Positions 1 to 8,492 of a stretch of 64,000 nt of DNA are shown here, one piece after another (position 1 is the first letter of the stretch; each line of letters begins with the position of its first letter). The notes under the pieces are model-generated. The model made no database searches and was not told the origin of the DNA. It worked only from the letters and a program-made list of their open reading frames with translations. The position numbers were made by a program, and so were the translations under genes. This DNA comes from Chlorobiaceae bacterium (lineage in GTDB: Bacteria > Bacteroidota > Chlorobiia > Chlorobiales > Chlorobiaceae). Location of the stretch: positions 1-64,000 of the forward strand of contig JAAXWO010000012.1 in the NCBI GenBank assembly GCA_013334965.1, written 5' to 3'.

Positions 1-61
1 CTTCCAATGCCACCTTGGCCTTGAAGTCGGCACTGAAGCTTTTCCGCTTCTTTTCACTCAT
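1..61 (-). CDS. IS3-type transposase OrfA (N-terminal fragment, runs off the window)
   Basis: Only the first 20 codons are present. They begin MSEKKRKSFSADFKAK, the usual opening of the helix-turn-helix OrfA protein of IS3-group elements, which recognises the element ends and is normally fused to OrfB by frameshifting. The ATG at 61 has an AAGGAG Shine-Dalgarno sequence just upstream, between about 66 and 71. Part of that site can pair into a hairpin. The rest of the gene is outside the window. Confidence 0.75.
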   Translation of the reverse strand, partial: MSEKKRKSFSADFKAKVALE

Positions 62-86
62 ACTTGCTCCTTCATTTTGAGCAAGT
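62..86 (-). promoter_or_regulatory. Hairpin overlapping the orfA ribosome binding site
   Basis: ACTTGCTC (62-69 on the + strand) and GAGCAAGT (79-86) are perfect inverted repeats with a 9-base loop. In the leftward transcript this hairpin would sequester part of the orfA Shine-Dalgarno sequence and reach its start codon. Such structures are known in insertion sequences as a guard against translation from read-through transcripts. Here this is inferred from sequence alone. Confidence 0.5.
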
Positions 87-122
87 TACCAACTTAAATC
101 ACTGTCTAATAATCGGGGTCCA

Positions 123-613
123 TCTCAGAGGGTCGGGCAGCTCTTGAACAGCACAAGGTCGATGCGTGGTCAGGTATCCAGCCGTTTACCACGTTGAGCC
201 AAATGGAATGCGGTTCACGGGAGATTTATCGAAACTGTTTATATAATAAAGCAGTTGGCTGCCTTGTCGTTTCAGAAGATTTTGCCCGGAAATATCCTGA
301 TGCGGTCTTGCGCGTCATCAGGGTCTATGAACGGGCACGCAAATGGGCGCTAAGGCACCCTGATGATCTTGAGGTGATGTACGCCGATGAGGCAAAGCTC
401 TCCTTGCCTGTAGCCCGGGTTTTATTGAGCAGATATGACTTCTTAAACCCGGCCATCGACAGGAATGATCTCTCGACGTTGAGGCTGACTTGTGCCATTT
501 TAAAGCAGGAACAGTCAGTCAGTCCGGATACCGATCTGGACAAGGTGATGAATGACCTGATTGATATGAGTTTTATTATAAAGGAGATCGACGGCGAAGA
601 GATCAGGCAGTGA
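123..613 (+). pseudogene. 3' remnant of an ABC-type substrate-binding protein gene, cut by the IS
   Basis: The frame is open from the IS edge through a TTG at 194 to the stop at 611-613. It encodes about 160 residues like the C-terminal lobe of SsuA/NMT1-type periplasmic binding proteins (aliphatic sulfonate, nitrate or similar ligands). Visible family features are an AALEQHKVDAWSG segment just after the IS edge, then SEDFARKYPDAV and a long helical tail. Signal peptide and first lobe are missing, so the product is almost certainly non-functional. No permease or ATPase gene is next to it in the window. The ligand cannot be told from the fragment. Confidence 0.7.
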
Positions 614-690
614 CCTGATCCCGTAACAGACGATTGGCTACAGCTCCATTCTGGTACTCATTGATTGCTCTTTTTGCGGCATGCCACAAA

Positions 691-721
691 CACAAAAGCC
701 TCCGGTTTGGAGGCTTTTGTG
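691..721 (-). terminator. Rho-independent terminator of the first tRNA-Gly
   Basis: A perfect 13-bp stem (691-703 with 709-721) and 5-base loop lies directly downstream of the leftward tRNA-Gly gene. The T-rich arm TTTTGTG is on the 3' side in the leftward transcript. An identical hairpin follows the second tRNA copy. Confidence 0.75.
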
Positions 722-729
722 TTACTACT

Positions 730-803
<74 letters not shown>

Positions 804-881
804 TTGAGAGTCGTAATTATAGGGATAATTCCCCTTTTGTGCAACAGGACAACGCATTCTTTCTGCCTGTTTTGCAGAAAA

Positions 882-912
882 CACAAAAGCCTCCGGTTTG
901 GAGGCTTTTGTG
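882..912 (-). terminator. Rho-independent terminator of the second tRNA-Gly
   Basis: This has the same 13-bp stem and loop as the hairpin at 691-721, placed directly 3' of the second tRNA-Gly. Each tRNA copy therefore carries its own terminator. Confidence 0.75.
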
Positions 913-920
913 TTACTACT

Positions 921-994
<74 letters not shown>

Positions 995-1052
995 TTGAGA
1001 GGCCTAATTATAGGGAAAATCCCTGTTTTGTGCAACAGCTTTTTTCTTTTTT

Positions 1053-2252
1053 TCAGAGCTTCAGTTCCTGCATGATCGTTCCCATATCCTTGTCACCCCG
1101 TCCTGAAAGGCTGACTACAATGATCGACTCCCTGGTCATTGTGGCTGCGCGTTTCATCGCATAGTGCAGGGCGTGTGCCGATTCGAGTGCGCAGATGATG
1201 CCTTCGGTTTTAGCCAGCGCGTCGAGTGCGTCGATGGCTTCCCGGTCGGTTGTTGAGGTGTAGTTCACCAGGCCGAGTCTTTGCAGGTAGCAATGTTCAG
1301 GTCCGACGCCGGGGTAGTCAAGACCGGCGGATATTGAGTGTGCTTCAAGCACCTGGCCGTGTTCGTCCTGAAGCAGCTTCATCATCGCCCCATGCAGTAC
1401 GCCGATTTCCCCTTTGGTCAGGGATGCGGCATGCTTGCCTTCAAGGCCTTCTCCTGCGGCTTCGACCCCTATCAGTTCCACCGAACGCGCATCGGGCAGG
1501 AAATCGTAGAACATGCCGATAGAGTTGCTTCCGCCGCCTACGCAGGCGACGACCACATCGGGCAGGCGTCCGGCCTGTTCGACGACCTGGCGGCGCGTTT
1601 CACGTCCGATCACGGCCTGGAAATCCCTGACCATCATGGGATAGGGATGCATGCCGATGACCGAGCCGACAATGTAGAAGGTCTCTTCGGGATTGTTCAT
1701 CCAGTCGCGGATAGCCTCGCTTGTGGCGTCCTTGAGCGTTTTTGTGCCTGCGCTTACCGGGCGGACTTCAGCGCCGAGCAGTTTCATCCTCGCAACGTTC
1801 GGTGCCTGGCGACGGATGTCTTCCTCACCCATGTAAACGATACATTGCAGATCGAAAAGGGCGCAGACGGTTGCAGTGGCTACGCCGTGCTGGCCTGCAC
1901 CGGTCTCTGCGATCACCCGTTTTTTCCCCATGCGTTTGGCAAGAAGCACCTGGCCAAGCGCGTTATTTATTTTATGGGCGCCCGTATGGCAAAGGTCTTC
2001 GCGTTTGAGCCAGATTGCAGCACCACCCATTTTTTCGCTGAGTCGGGCTGCATGGTACAGGGGAGTTGGACGGCCGACATAGTCCCTGAGCAGATTTCCG
2101 AGGGTCTTTATGAATTCCGGATCTTCTTTGGCTTTGAGGTACTCCTGTTCAAGGTCCGCTGCGTTTTTTACAAGTGTTTCCGGGATGAATTTACCGCCGA
2201 ACGTGCCGAAATGGCCGAACTCATCGGGAGCGGAATAGACAACCTTTGTCAT
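1053..2252 (-). CDS. trpB: Tryptophan synthase beta subunit
   Basis: TrpB joins indole and L-serine to make tryptophan, using pyridoxal phosphate, as the beta subunit of the alpha2-beta2 complex. The 399-residue length matches the family (about 397). The PLP lysine is in [11 protein letters not shown] (about Lys94), and the phosphate-binding loop GGGSNS is near residue 240. The partner trpA is in this window at 30.6 kb but not adjacent, so the trp genes are dispersed. trpB stands alone, with the two tRNA-Gly genes downstream. Confidence 0.97.
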   Translation of the reverse strand: MTKVVYSAPDEFGHFGTFGGKFIPETLVKNAADLEQEYLKAKEDPEFIKTLGNLLRDYVGRPTPLYHAARLSEKMGGAAIWLKREDLCHTGAHKINNALGQVLLAKRMGKKRVIAETGAGQHGVATATVCALFDLQCIVYMGEEDIRRQAPNVARMKLLGAEVRPVSAGTKTLKDATSEAIRDWMNNPEETFYIVGSVIGMHPYPMMVRDFQAVIGRETRRQVVEQAGRLPDVVVACVGGGSNSIGMFYDFLPDARSVELIGVEAAGEGLEGKHAASLTKGEIGVLHGAMMKLLQDEHGQVLEAHSISAGLDYPGVGPEHCYLQRLGLVNYTSTTDREAIDALDALAKTEGIICALESAHALHYAMKRAATMTRESIIVVSLSGRGDKDMGTIMQELKL

Positions 2253-2402
2253 GAAGCTCAGAATAGGGTTATAAAAGTGTATCTGTAATGTTCAAATACC
2301 TTCAGGAACCAATATAGAAATCTTTGTGTGATTGGCGGCATGATGGGGCTATAAGACAATAGACCCGAAAGGCTCAGACTTGACTTATCGTTATAACTCA
2401 GA

Positions 2403-3134
2403 TTATTTTACGATTATAGGAGCTAAAAAACTGTAGCCTGATCCATGGAATGTTTTGATCGGAATCCTGAAGTCGAGCTCCTTTTTTTTACGGCGCAAAC
2501 GATGAATCAGGGCGTCCAGGGCCCGATTGCCTAAATCGTCATTGTCGTAATCGAGGGTTTTCAGCAATGTTTGACGTTCAACGAGAGTGTTGGGGGTTAA
2601 GGCCAATTTATCAAGCAGGTCAAACTCTTTTGACGTGAGAGTCGTTTTGTCGCCATTTGGTGTGAACAGCGTACAGTCTTTGCGTAGCAACACCCATTGT
2701 GTCAGTTTCGGGGGTGACGCTTCCTGCTCGTTATGTATCAGTTCCCTGGTAATCGAGTAGCTTGTTTCAAGACGTCCGAGAATACTGTTCAGCGATGCAG
2801 TCAGTTCAGCGAAGTCGATCGGTTTGATTAAATAGAGATCGGCTCCTGAACGGTACGCAGTGATCTTGCTGTCCAGGGACGATTGGGCAGTAAGCATCAC
2901 TATGCGCATGTCTGTATTTTTTCTGATGTACTCAGCAAGGACTAGCCCACTCTGGTCAGGTAAGCCGATATCAAGAATGACCAGCGGGAACTGCTGTTGG
3001 GCAATGCTCTGATAGAACTCCAATGCCGATGCGGTGCCAGTGACATCGAATCCTGCCAGAGTAAGGTATTCCACAAGGCTTTCACGGAAATCACATTCGT
3101 CCTCAACAACGATAATTTTCTTTTTTTCTGCCAT
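2403..3134 (-). CDS. OmpR-type response regulator
   Basis: The protein has an N-terminal receiver (about 1-120) and a C-terminal winged-helix DNA-binding domain (about 150-243). Acidic-pocket residues Glu11 and Asp12 and the phosphoacceptor Asp55 (VILDIGLPD) are present, as is a lysine in LIKPIDF. The winged helix has LTSKEFDLL and GSGYSF. The gene lies about 70 bases downstream of the large sensor kinase on the same strand, so they are probably a pair. I chose the ATG at 3134 (MAEKKKI), which puts the first strand in the usual place. In-frame starts at 3149 (ATG) and 3152 (TTG) are possible, and none has a good Shine-Dalgarno. Targets are unknown; the pigment gene cluster is next door. Confidence 0.85.
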   Translation of the reverse strand: MAEKKKIIVVEDECDFRESLVEYLTLAGFDVTGTASALEFYQSIAQQQFPLVILDIGLPDQSGLVLAEYIRKNTDMRIVMLTAQSSLDSKITAYRSGADLYLIKPIDFAELTASLNSILGRLETSYSITRELIHNEQEASPPKLTQWVLLRKDCTLFTPNGDKTTLTSKEFDLLDKLALTPNTLVERQTLLKTLDYDNDDLGNRALDALIHRLRRKKKELDFRIPIKTFHGSGYSFLAPIIVK

Positions 3135-3205
3135 AAGGAGAAGGCCCATCAATTGTTATGAGAGATGTCAATTCTTTCGCAATTTTTCTGACAGGATTAA
3201 GCTTT

Positions 3206-6200
3206 TCAATCGATATCCTTTGTCAGCGGCAATCTAACTTTCGCTTCAACACCGTACTCAATTCCTTTCAGGCTCACATGTCCATGATGCTGCTCGATAA
3301 TATTTTTAACAAGCCATAATCCGAGACCCGCCCCGGCAGTATTCACGGCATTGCTGCCTCGCCGATACTTATCGAAAAACTCTTTTGCTTCTTTACGGGT
3401 GATACTCTCTCCCTGATTTCGTATGGTGATTATCGCCTCTTCATTATCGATGCGGCAATCCAGTTCGATAGGTGAATCCTTGCGGGAATATTTACGGGCA
3501 TTATCAAGAAGGTTGAAAATGGCCATTTTGAGATGAGCAGGTTCACCAATGGTTTCTGCACTGCCAAAGTGTTCAGAGTAAAGTATTGATCGTTCAGGCC
3601 ACATCGCTTCGAAAGCCTCCACTTGGGAAGTAATGAGCGGAGCTATCTGAAACCTGGCCAAGTCTACCGAATCATATGACTCAAGTATCCGGCTTTCCTG
3701 AATTGAGACCTCCATTACCTCCACCAGTCGGTCGATTGCACGTTTAATTTTATTTAATTCAGCGCTATTGGAGAACGTCGGGCTGTTTTGCTTCAGATCA
3801 ATAAGGTCAAGGTTTCCACGAATGATTGCCAGCGGAGTGCGGTATTCATGTGAGATCATGCTCAGGAAACGACGCAGTCGCTCTACTTCCTGTTGCAGTT
3901 GCCTTGTTCTTTCGGCAACGGCATTTTCCAGTTGGTAGATGTTTGCCTGCTGCAACAATTGCAGGGTGATATCCGTCAGCATAACGAGCAGGCAGGTTTT
4001 GCCATTCATCGTTATGTACTCTGCAGAAAACATGATCTCCATCAGCTGCCCGGATTTCTTCCGAAACTCGAATTTCGAGTTGGTTATTCTGCCCTGTTCA
4101 AGAAGCATTTGATTGATGATCTCTTGATCGTCAGGGTGTCCGTAGAGTCCAAGATCTTTAATTCGCCTGCCTATGACCTCTTCTCTGGATAGGTCGAAGA
4201 GTTTAAGCCATGAGGAATTGACATCAAGCAACTGGCCATCCTCAGTATCTTTGATGGCGATGGCAATCGGCGAGAATTCGAATATGTTTCTGAATTTGAG
4301 TTCACTGTCCCTCAGGAGCAACTCTGTATTTTTTCTGTCGGTGATATCCTGTACGATGCCGGACTGGCGGCTTGGGTTGCCGGTCATGTTCAGGTCAAAG
4401 GCGCCGAAAACCCAGATCCATCTAAGCTTGCCGTGAACAGTGACAATACGGCACTCGAAGGTATAATTTTCCTGTTTTTCGAAAGCTTTTTGTATCAGTG
4501 CCTCAACCCAATCACGATCGTCCTGCATGACGTGGCCGAGAAACTTGTCGAATGACCAATCATCAAGGGGTTTTTCATATCCGAAAATGTGCGCGTGTTC
4601 CTGTGTCTGATGTGCGATACGACTTATGAGGTCCAGGTCCCAAACACCCAAATGGCTTTTTTGAAGGACGAAGTTAAGTCGCTCCTGGCTTTTTCTCAAT
4701 TCCTCATCCTTGAGTTTGCGCTCTGTAATGTCCATGACTGTTCCGCGGTAACAGATCGTCTCGCCGTCAGCGTTTTTCATCGGGACGCCGCGACATTTGA
4801 GCCAATGAATCGAGCCGTTACGGTGGCGAACGCGATATTCGACATTGATATCCATATTCCGGCTGGCTGCTCCCAGTACGTTCATGAAAGTTATTTCCTG
4901 ATCCTCAGGATGAACGTGGGTAGCACAGAGCTTGTGTGAGTGAGGCATACTATGCGGCGCCATATCGTATAAAGTCCATATTCGGTCCGACCATATAACG
5001 GTATCCGCCTTCAGGTCCCATTCCCAGACGCCAGTGTTTGTGGCTTCCAGTGCAAAATCATATCTCGCCTGGGTTTCGATGTGTCTATTTTCCGCCTCCT
5101 TGCGCTTGGTGATATCGATAACGGTTCCGATGTAACGAATCTTGTTGCCCTGATTATCGCGAAAGGGTTTGCCGCGTGACATCAGCCAGTGTATGGAACC
5201 ATCAGGGTAACAGACGCGATATTCGACATTCAGTTCGATATCGCTGGATGCTGTCTCGGTAACAGTGGTTATGGTATAATCCCGGTCATCAGGATGAATG
5301 GTATTTGCCCAAAGCTCGAAAGTCGGGTTTTCGGAACGAGGCTCCAAACCATATAATGGCCATATCTCATCAGACCAGGAATTCTCTCCAGTCGACAAGT
5401 CCCATTCCCATACACCGGCCTGGGCAGCCTCAAGTGCATGGCTGAGCCTCGCCTTGTTCTGGATAAGTTCAAGTTCGATCTGTTTTCGTTCGGTTATATC
5501 GATAATCGCTCCTATATAACGTATCACTCTGCCTTCGGGGTCACGCAGAGGCATGCCCCGGGAGGTGAGCCAGCGAACAGAGTCGTCAGGGCGGCAGACG
5601 CGATATTCGACTGATGCCGCATTCCCGCTACTGACAGCATCCTTGATGACTCTTGATACCATCTCCCGATCTTCAGGATGCACCGTGTCCACGCAGAGCT
5701 GATGGTTCAAAGGCTCACTGTTTGGTTTGATCCCGTACAATGTCCATACCTGATCCGACCAGCTCAATTCGTCAGTTTGTGCGTTCCATTCCCATATGCC
5801 GGAATGTGAAGCGTCCAGGGCGTAGCCGAACCGAATTTTGCTCTCAATGAGATCAAGTTCAAGTTTTTTGCGCTCGGTGATGTCGGTGATCGTTCCGATA
5901 TATCGGTCGATCTGACCGTCATCCATGAAGACCGGTTTGCCGCGGGACATGAGCCAGTGGACTGAGCCGTCAGCGTGACAGACGCGATATTCAGCGTTGA
6001 GGTCACCATTATTGGTGGCAGTCTCGGAAATGCTCTGCATAATTCTGTCCCGGTCTTCAGGATGAACCGCATTTTTCCATAGGCTGACCGATGCAGTACT
6101 GTTTTTTCTTTCCAGACCGTACAGCTTCCATACATCATCAGACCAGTATTCCTCATCGGTTTTCGGGTTCCATTCCCAGACTCCGGAATGAGCGGCTTGC

Positions 6201-7018
6201 ATCGCAAGTGTTAATCGGGTCTGGTACTTGTTGAGGTCCTCCTCTATCTTTTTTCGCTCAGTGATATCGATGCCGATGGATACCAGGCAGGGCTTGCCGT
6301 CGATCTGAACCCTTTTTGAGCGGGTCATCAGCCAGAAGGGTTCTGTACTTCCATGAGGCCGGACCTCGATTTCGCTATAATCGTCAACCCCTGTGTTGAG
6401 TGTTTCCAGGAATTTCTTTCTGAGATATGCCATGTCGTTGGAACCGAAGAAATCGACGGGAGCAACAAGTGGCGACTTCTCGTCGGTTGAGCTGAAAAGC
6501 ATATCATGGGCGTATCTGTTCCATGCAATCAGGTGCAGGTCGGCATTCATAATGGTGGCAGAACAGGGAATCGCATCAAGAAGCGCAGTTTTCATTTCGC
6601 GCTCTTTCTGCAACTTCCTGTCAATCATCTTTTCCTCGGAGATATTCTGGATGATGATCAGCAAACTGTTTATATCCCCTTCCGCAGACAGTACCGGGTT
6701 GATAGAAATCTTCCAGATGTCAGTGTCATCTTCAAAGATTCTGCGCGTCCCGGAGTTGAGAACCAAGGCACACTTCTCTCTAAGGTGTTCAACCAGCATC
6801 GGTACTCTCAGTACGGTGAGGATCAGGTCATATATATTGGTGTTAATGCACTCCTTTGGTTGTTTCCCGAACCTTGACGCGAACATCGTGTTGATATTGA
6901 GGATCAGTCCGTCCGGTTCCATTATAAAGGCAGCATCTGGGAGTGCTTCCATTATTCCGAAAACAGTATCGTTGACCTTGTCGCAGTCTGATTGGATGTT
7001 ATTATGAGGCATTGGCAT
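3206..7018 (-). CDS. Large sensor histidine kinase with about eight PAS domains
   Basis: This is a cytosolic-looking kinase of about 1270 residues with no clear membrane segments. Two divergent PAS domains (to about residue 280) come first. Four very similar PAS/PAC units follow (about 290-800), each opening like SGVWEWN with a WSD..W.LYG motif and ending in DITERK. Then come a more diverged PAS, a final PAS (about 935-1050), a HisKA domain with the phosphoacceptor His in MISHEYRTPL, and an HATPase with NLLDNARKYS and GAGLGLW. Such PAS arrays usually sense redox, light or small ligands, and the ligand is not evident here. The ATG at 7018 (MPMPHNN) is preferred over the TTG at 7066. Confidence 0.88.
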   Translation of the reverse strand: MPMPHNNIQSDCDKVNDTVFGIMEALPDAAFIMEPDGLILNINTMFASRFGKQPKECINTNIYDLILTVLRVPMLVEHLREKCALVLNSGTRRIFEDDTDIWKISINPVLSAEGDINSLLIIIQNISEEKMIDRKLQKEREMKTALLDAIPCSATIMNADLHLIAWNRYAHDMLFSSTDEKSPLVAPVDFFGSNDMAYLRKKFLETLNTGVDDYSEIEVRPHGSTEPFWLMTRSKRVQIDGKPCLVSIGIDITERKKIEEDLNKYQTRLTLAMQAAHSGVWEWNPKTDEEYWSDDVWKLYGLERKNSTASVSLWKNAVHPEDRDRIMQSISETATNNGDLNAEYRVCHADGSVHWLMSRGKPVFMDDGQIDRYIGTITDITERKKLELDLIESKIRFGYALDASHSGIWEWNAQTDELSWSDQVWTLYGIKPNSEPLNHQLCVDTVHPEDREMVSRVIKDAVSSGNAASVEYRVCRPDDSVRWLTSRGMPLRDPEGRVIRYIGAIIDITERKQIELELIQNKARLSHALEAAQAGVWEWDLSTGENSWSDEIWPLYGLEPRSENPTFELWANTIHPDDRDYTITTVTETASSDIELNVEYRVCYPDGSIHWLMSRGKPFRDNQGNKIRYIGTVIDITKRKEAENRHIETQARYDFALEATNTGVWEWDLKADTVIWSDRIWTLYDMAPHSMPHSHKLCATHVHPEDQEITFMNVLGAASRNMDINVEYRVRHRNGSIHWLKCRGVPMKNADGETICYRGTVMDITERKLKDEELRKSQERLNFVLQKSHLGVWDLDLISRIAHQTQEHAHIFGYEKPLDDWSFDKFLGHVMQDDRDWVEALIQKAFEKQENYTFECRIVTVHGKLRWIWVFGAFDLNMTGNPSRQSGIVQDITDRKNTELLLRDSELKFRNIFEFSPIAIAIKDTEDGQLLDVNSSWLKLFDLSREEVIGRRIKDLGLYGHPDDQEIINQMLLEQGRITNSKFEFRKKSGQLMEIMFSAEYITMNGKTCLLVMLTDITLQLLQQANIYQLENAVAERTRQLQQEVERLRRFLSMISHEYRTPLAIIRGNLDLIDLKQNSPTFSNSAELNKIKRAIDRLVEVMEVSIQESRILESYDSVDLARFQIAPLITSQVEAFEAMWPERSILYSEHFGSAETIGEPAHLKMAIFNLLDNARKYSRKDSPIELDCRIDNEEAIITIRNQGESITRKEAKEFFDKYRRGSNAVNTAGAGLGLWLVKNIIEQHHGHVSLKGIEYGVEAKVRLPLTKDID

Positions 7019-7066
7019 GTATAAGAACGTATAAATAGTCTGATTAATACTGGATGAACACTTCAA

Positions 7067-7386
7067 TTTGAGGGCTCATACGTTATCCATTGCTATCCAT
7101 TATTTCGTGGACATCTAGAGAAAAACTACATGTTATTTAACAAATAATCTTATAACAAGCGACTGGGCCTGTAGGAATTATCTCATCAGTGAGACTTGTT
7201 ACTTTTGTATGATTAATGGGTGTCTGTGAGCGTATGCTCAGGATAGCGCTGGATGAGTCTGTCGGGGGAGGCCGGCTTTTCCGCTCAGGAAAAAGCCGGG
7301 AATGACAAGGGGTGATTGATGACAATCGGCTTTTCAGGTCTGGCGTACCTGAATGCTGATTTGCCGGCTGTTTGGATTGCCTTGAT
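7067..7386. other. Intergenic spacer with an imperfect hairpin
   Basis: No convincing gene is present. There is an imperfect inverted repeat at 7272-7299 (CCGGCTTTTCC with GGAAAAAGCCGG, one bulged base), downstream of the pigment synthase stop. It has no T-run on either strand, so it may be a dispersed palindromic repeat rather than a terminator. Confidence 0.5.
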
Positions 7387-8490
7387 TTACATGTATTTGA
7401 TCCCGATGAGGGTCGCAACAATCATCTGATTGATCAGAAACATGATGTTGTTGATCATCGAGAACCTTAGAAATGCATTGTGTTCATGAATTGCACTTTT
7501 GCCGATCGTGTGCCCAAAACCTTCGGTCACAGCTGTCTGCATGAAAGAGATGCCATTTTGCGGGTCGCGGTAAAGTTTTACCTGTATGACGATATCGACA
7601 AGCAACGACAGAAGGACGAGATACATCAGGTAGTGAAAACCCCAGTCCCATGCCAGCCAGGCAAATACGGCGAACACAAGATCCACAATGACAAACGCGA
7701 CAAGAAAGGTATTCTTGGCTCCGATCATAACCGCAAGGGATTTCATCCCTCCCTTTGCGTCACCTTCCTGCGATTTGAAGTCATTCATAATGATGAGCGC
7801 CATGCCCATGAAGAAATTGAGGCCTGCAAGCCAGATCACTTCCGGTCTGATGTCGCTGAAAAACGCGTTTGCAGAAAGCCAGGTAATCACCCCGTAGGAA
7901 ATTCCGACAGCCGGGGCTGAAAGAAGGATATTCTTTTTCAGTTTGAGTGGCGGTGCAGAGTAAACGAACCCGAGGAGAAGCCCTGTCGATAGTGAACAGC
8001 ATAGGATCAAGCCTCTGATGCCGCCAATATGAATGCTGAGCCAGATGCCGGAAATCACTGCGATGGCGAGCACGATAGTCCAGTTCCACAGCGCTTCCTT
8101 CTTGGTCAGCCGTCCTGATGGAATCGGGCGTGTAGGTTCGTTGATCATATCGAGTTCAAGATCGTAGTAATCATTGACCGATTGGCTGAATCCGGTGCCG
8201 AGCGGTCCATAGATCATGAAAAGGGCAAAAAGCATCAGGTAATCGTGAACGCTCGAATGCATTGCGCCGGAGGCCATGACTCCTCCTGTAAGGCAGGGAT
8301 AGACGCTGATCCACGTTACGGGATCCAATATCTCAATATGTGCCTTTATTTTGTCGACAAAGCGAATGCGAGTGGGTGCTGTTGACATAAGATTTTTTTC
8401 GGAAAGGCTCCTGACGCTGCAACACTCACCCGTCAGGAGATCATTTAAACAATCGATTTCGATCGATTGACCAGGAGTGACATTATTCAT
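7387..8490 (-). CDS. (Bacterio)chlorophyll synthase, BchG/BchK/ChlG family (UbiA superfamily)
   Basis: This membrane prenyltransferase attaches the isoprenoid alcohol tail to (bacterio)chlorophyllide. The first Asp-rich motif is NDYYDLELD (106-114), followed by INEPTRPIPSG, the signature of chlorophyll synthases rather than quinone prenyltransferases. A second Asp motif, NDFKSQEGD, is near residue 240. Many hydrophobic segments are visible. Green sulfur bacteria have three paralogs (ChlG, BchG, BchK). The chlorosome-gene context favours BchK, the chlorosome pigment synthase, but sequence alone did not let me decide. The ATG is 2 bases after the stop of the radical SAM gene, so translation is probably coupled. 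A second start at 8388 (MSTAPTR) would remove an unusual 34-residue extension. Confidence 0.85.
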   Translation of the reverse strand: MNNVTPGQSIEIDCLNDLLTGECCSVRSLSEKNLMSTAPTRIRFVDKIKAHIEILDPVTWISVYPCLTGGVMASGAMHSSVHDYLMLFALFMIYGPLGTGFSQSVNDYYDLELDMINEPTRPIPSGRLTKKEALWNWTIVLAIAVISGIWLSIHIGGIRGLILCCSLSTGLLLGFVYSAPPLKLKKNILLSAPAVGISYGVITWLSANAFFSDIRPEVIWLAGLNFFMGMALIIMNDFKSQEGDAKGGMKSLAVMIGAKNTFLVAFVIVDLVFAVFAWLAWDWGFHYLMYLVLLSLLVDIVIQVKLYRDPQNGISFMQTAVTEGFGHTIGKSAIHEHNAFLRFSMINNIMFLINQMIVATLIGIKYM

Positions 8491-8492
8491 TA

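Larger units (their letters stand above)
1..122 (-). mobile_element. End of an IS3-family insertion sequence
   Basis: The window opens inside an insertion sequence. Read leftward from 122, the end starts TGGACCCCGATTATTAGAC, a TG-starting terminus typical of IS3-family inverted repeats, followed by a short leader and the start of a transposase orfA. The other end lies outside the window, so the target duplication cannot be checked. The reading frame of a substrate-binding-protein remnant is open right up to this edge, which sets the boundary independently. The family assignment rests on the orfA N-terminus and the terminus only. Confidence 0.75.
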
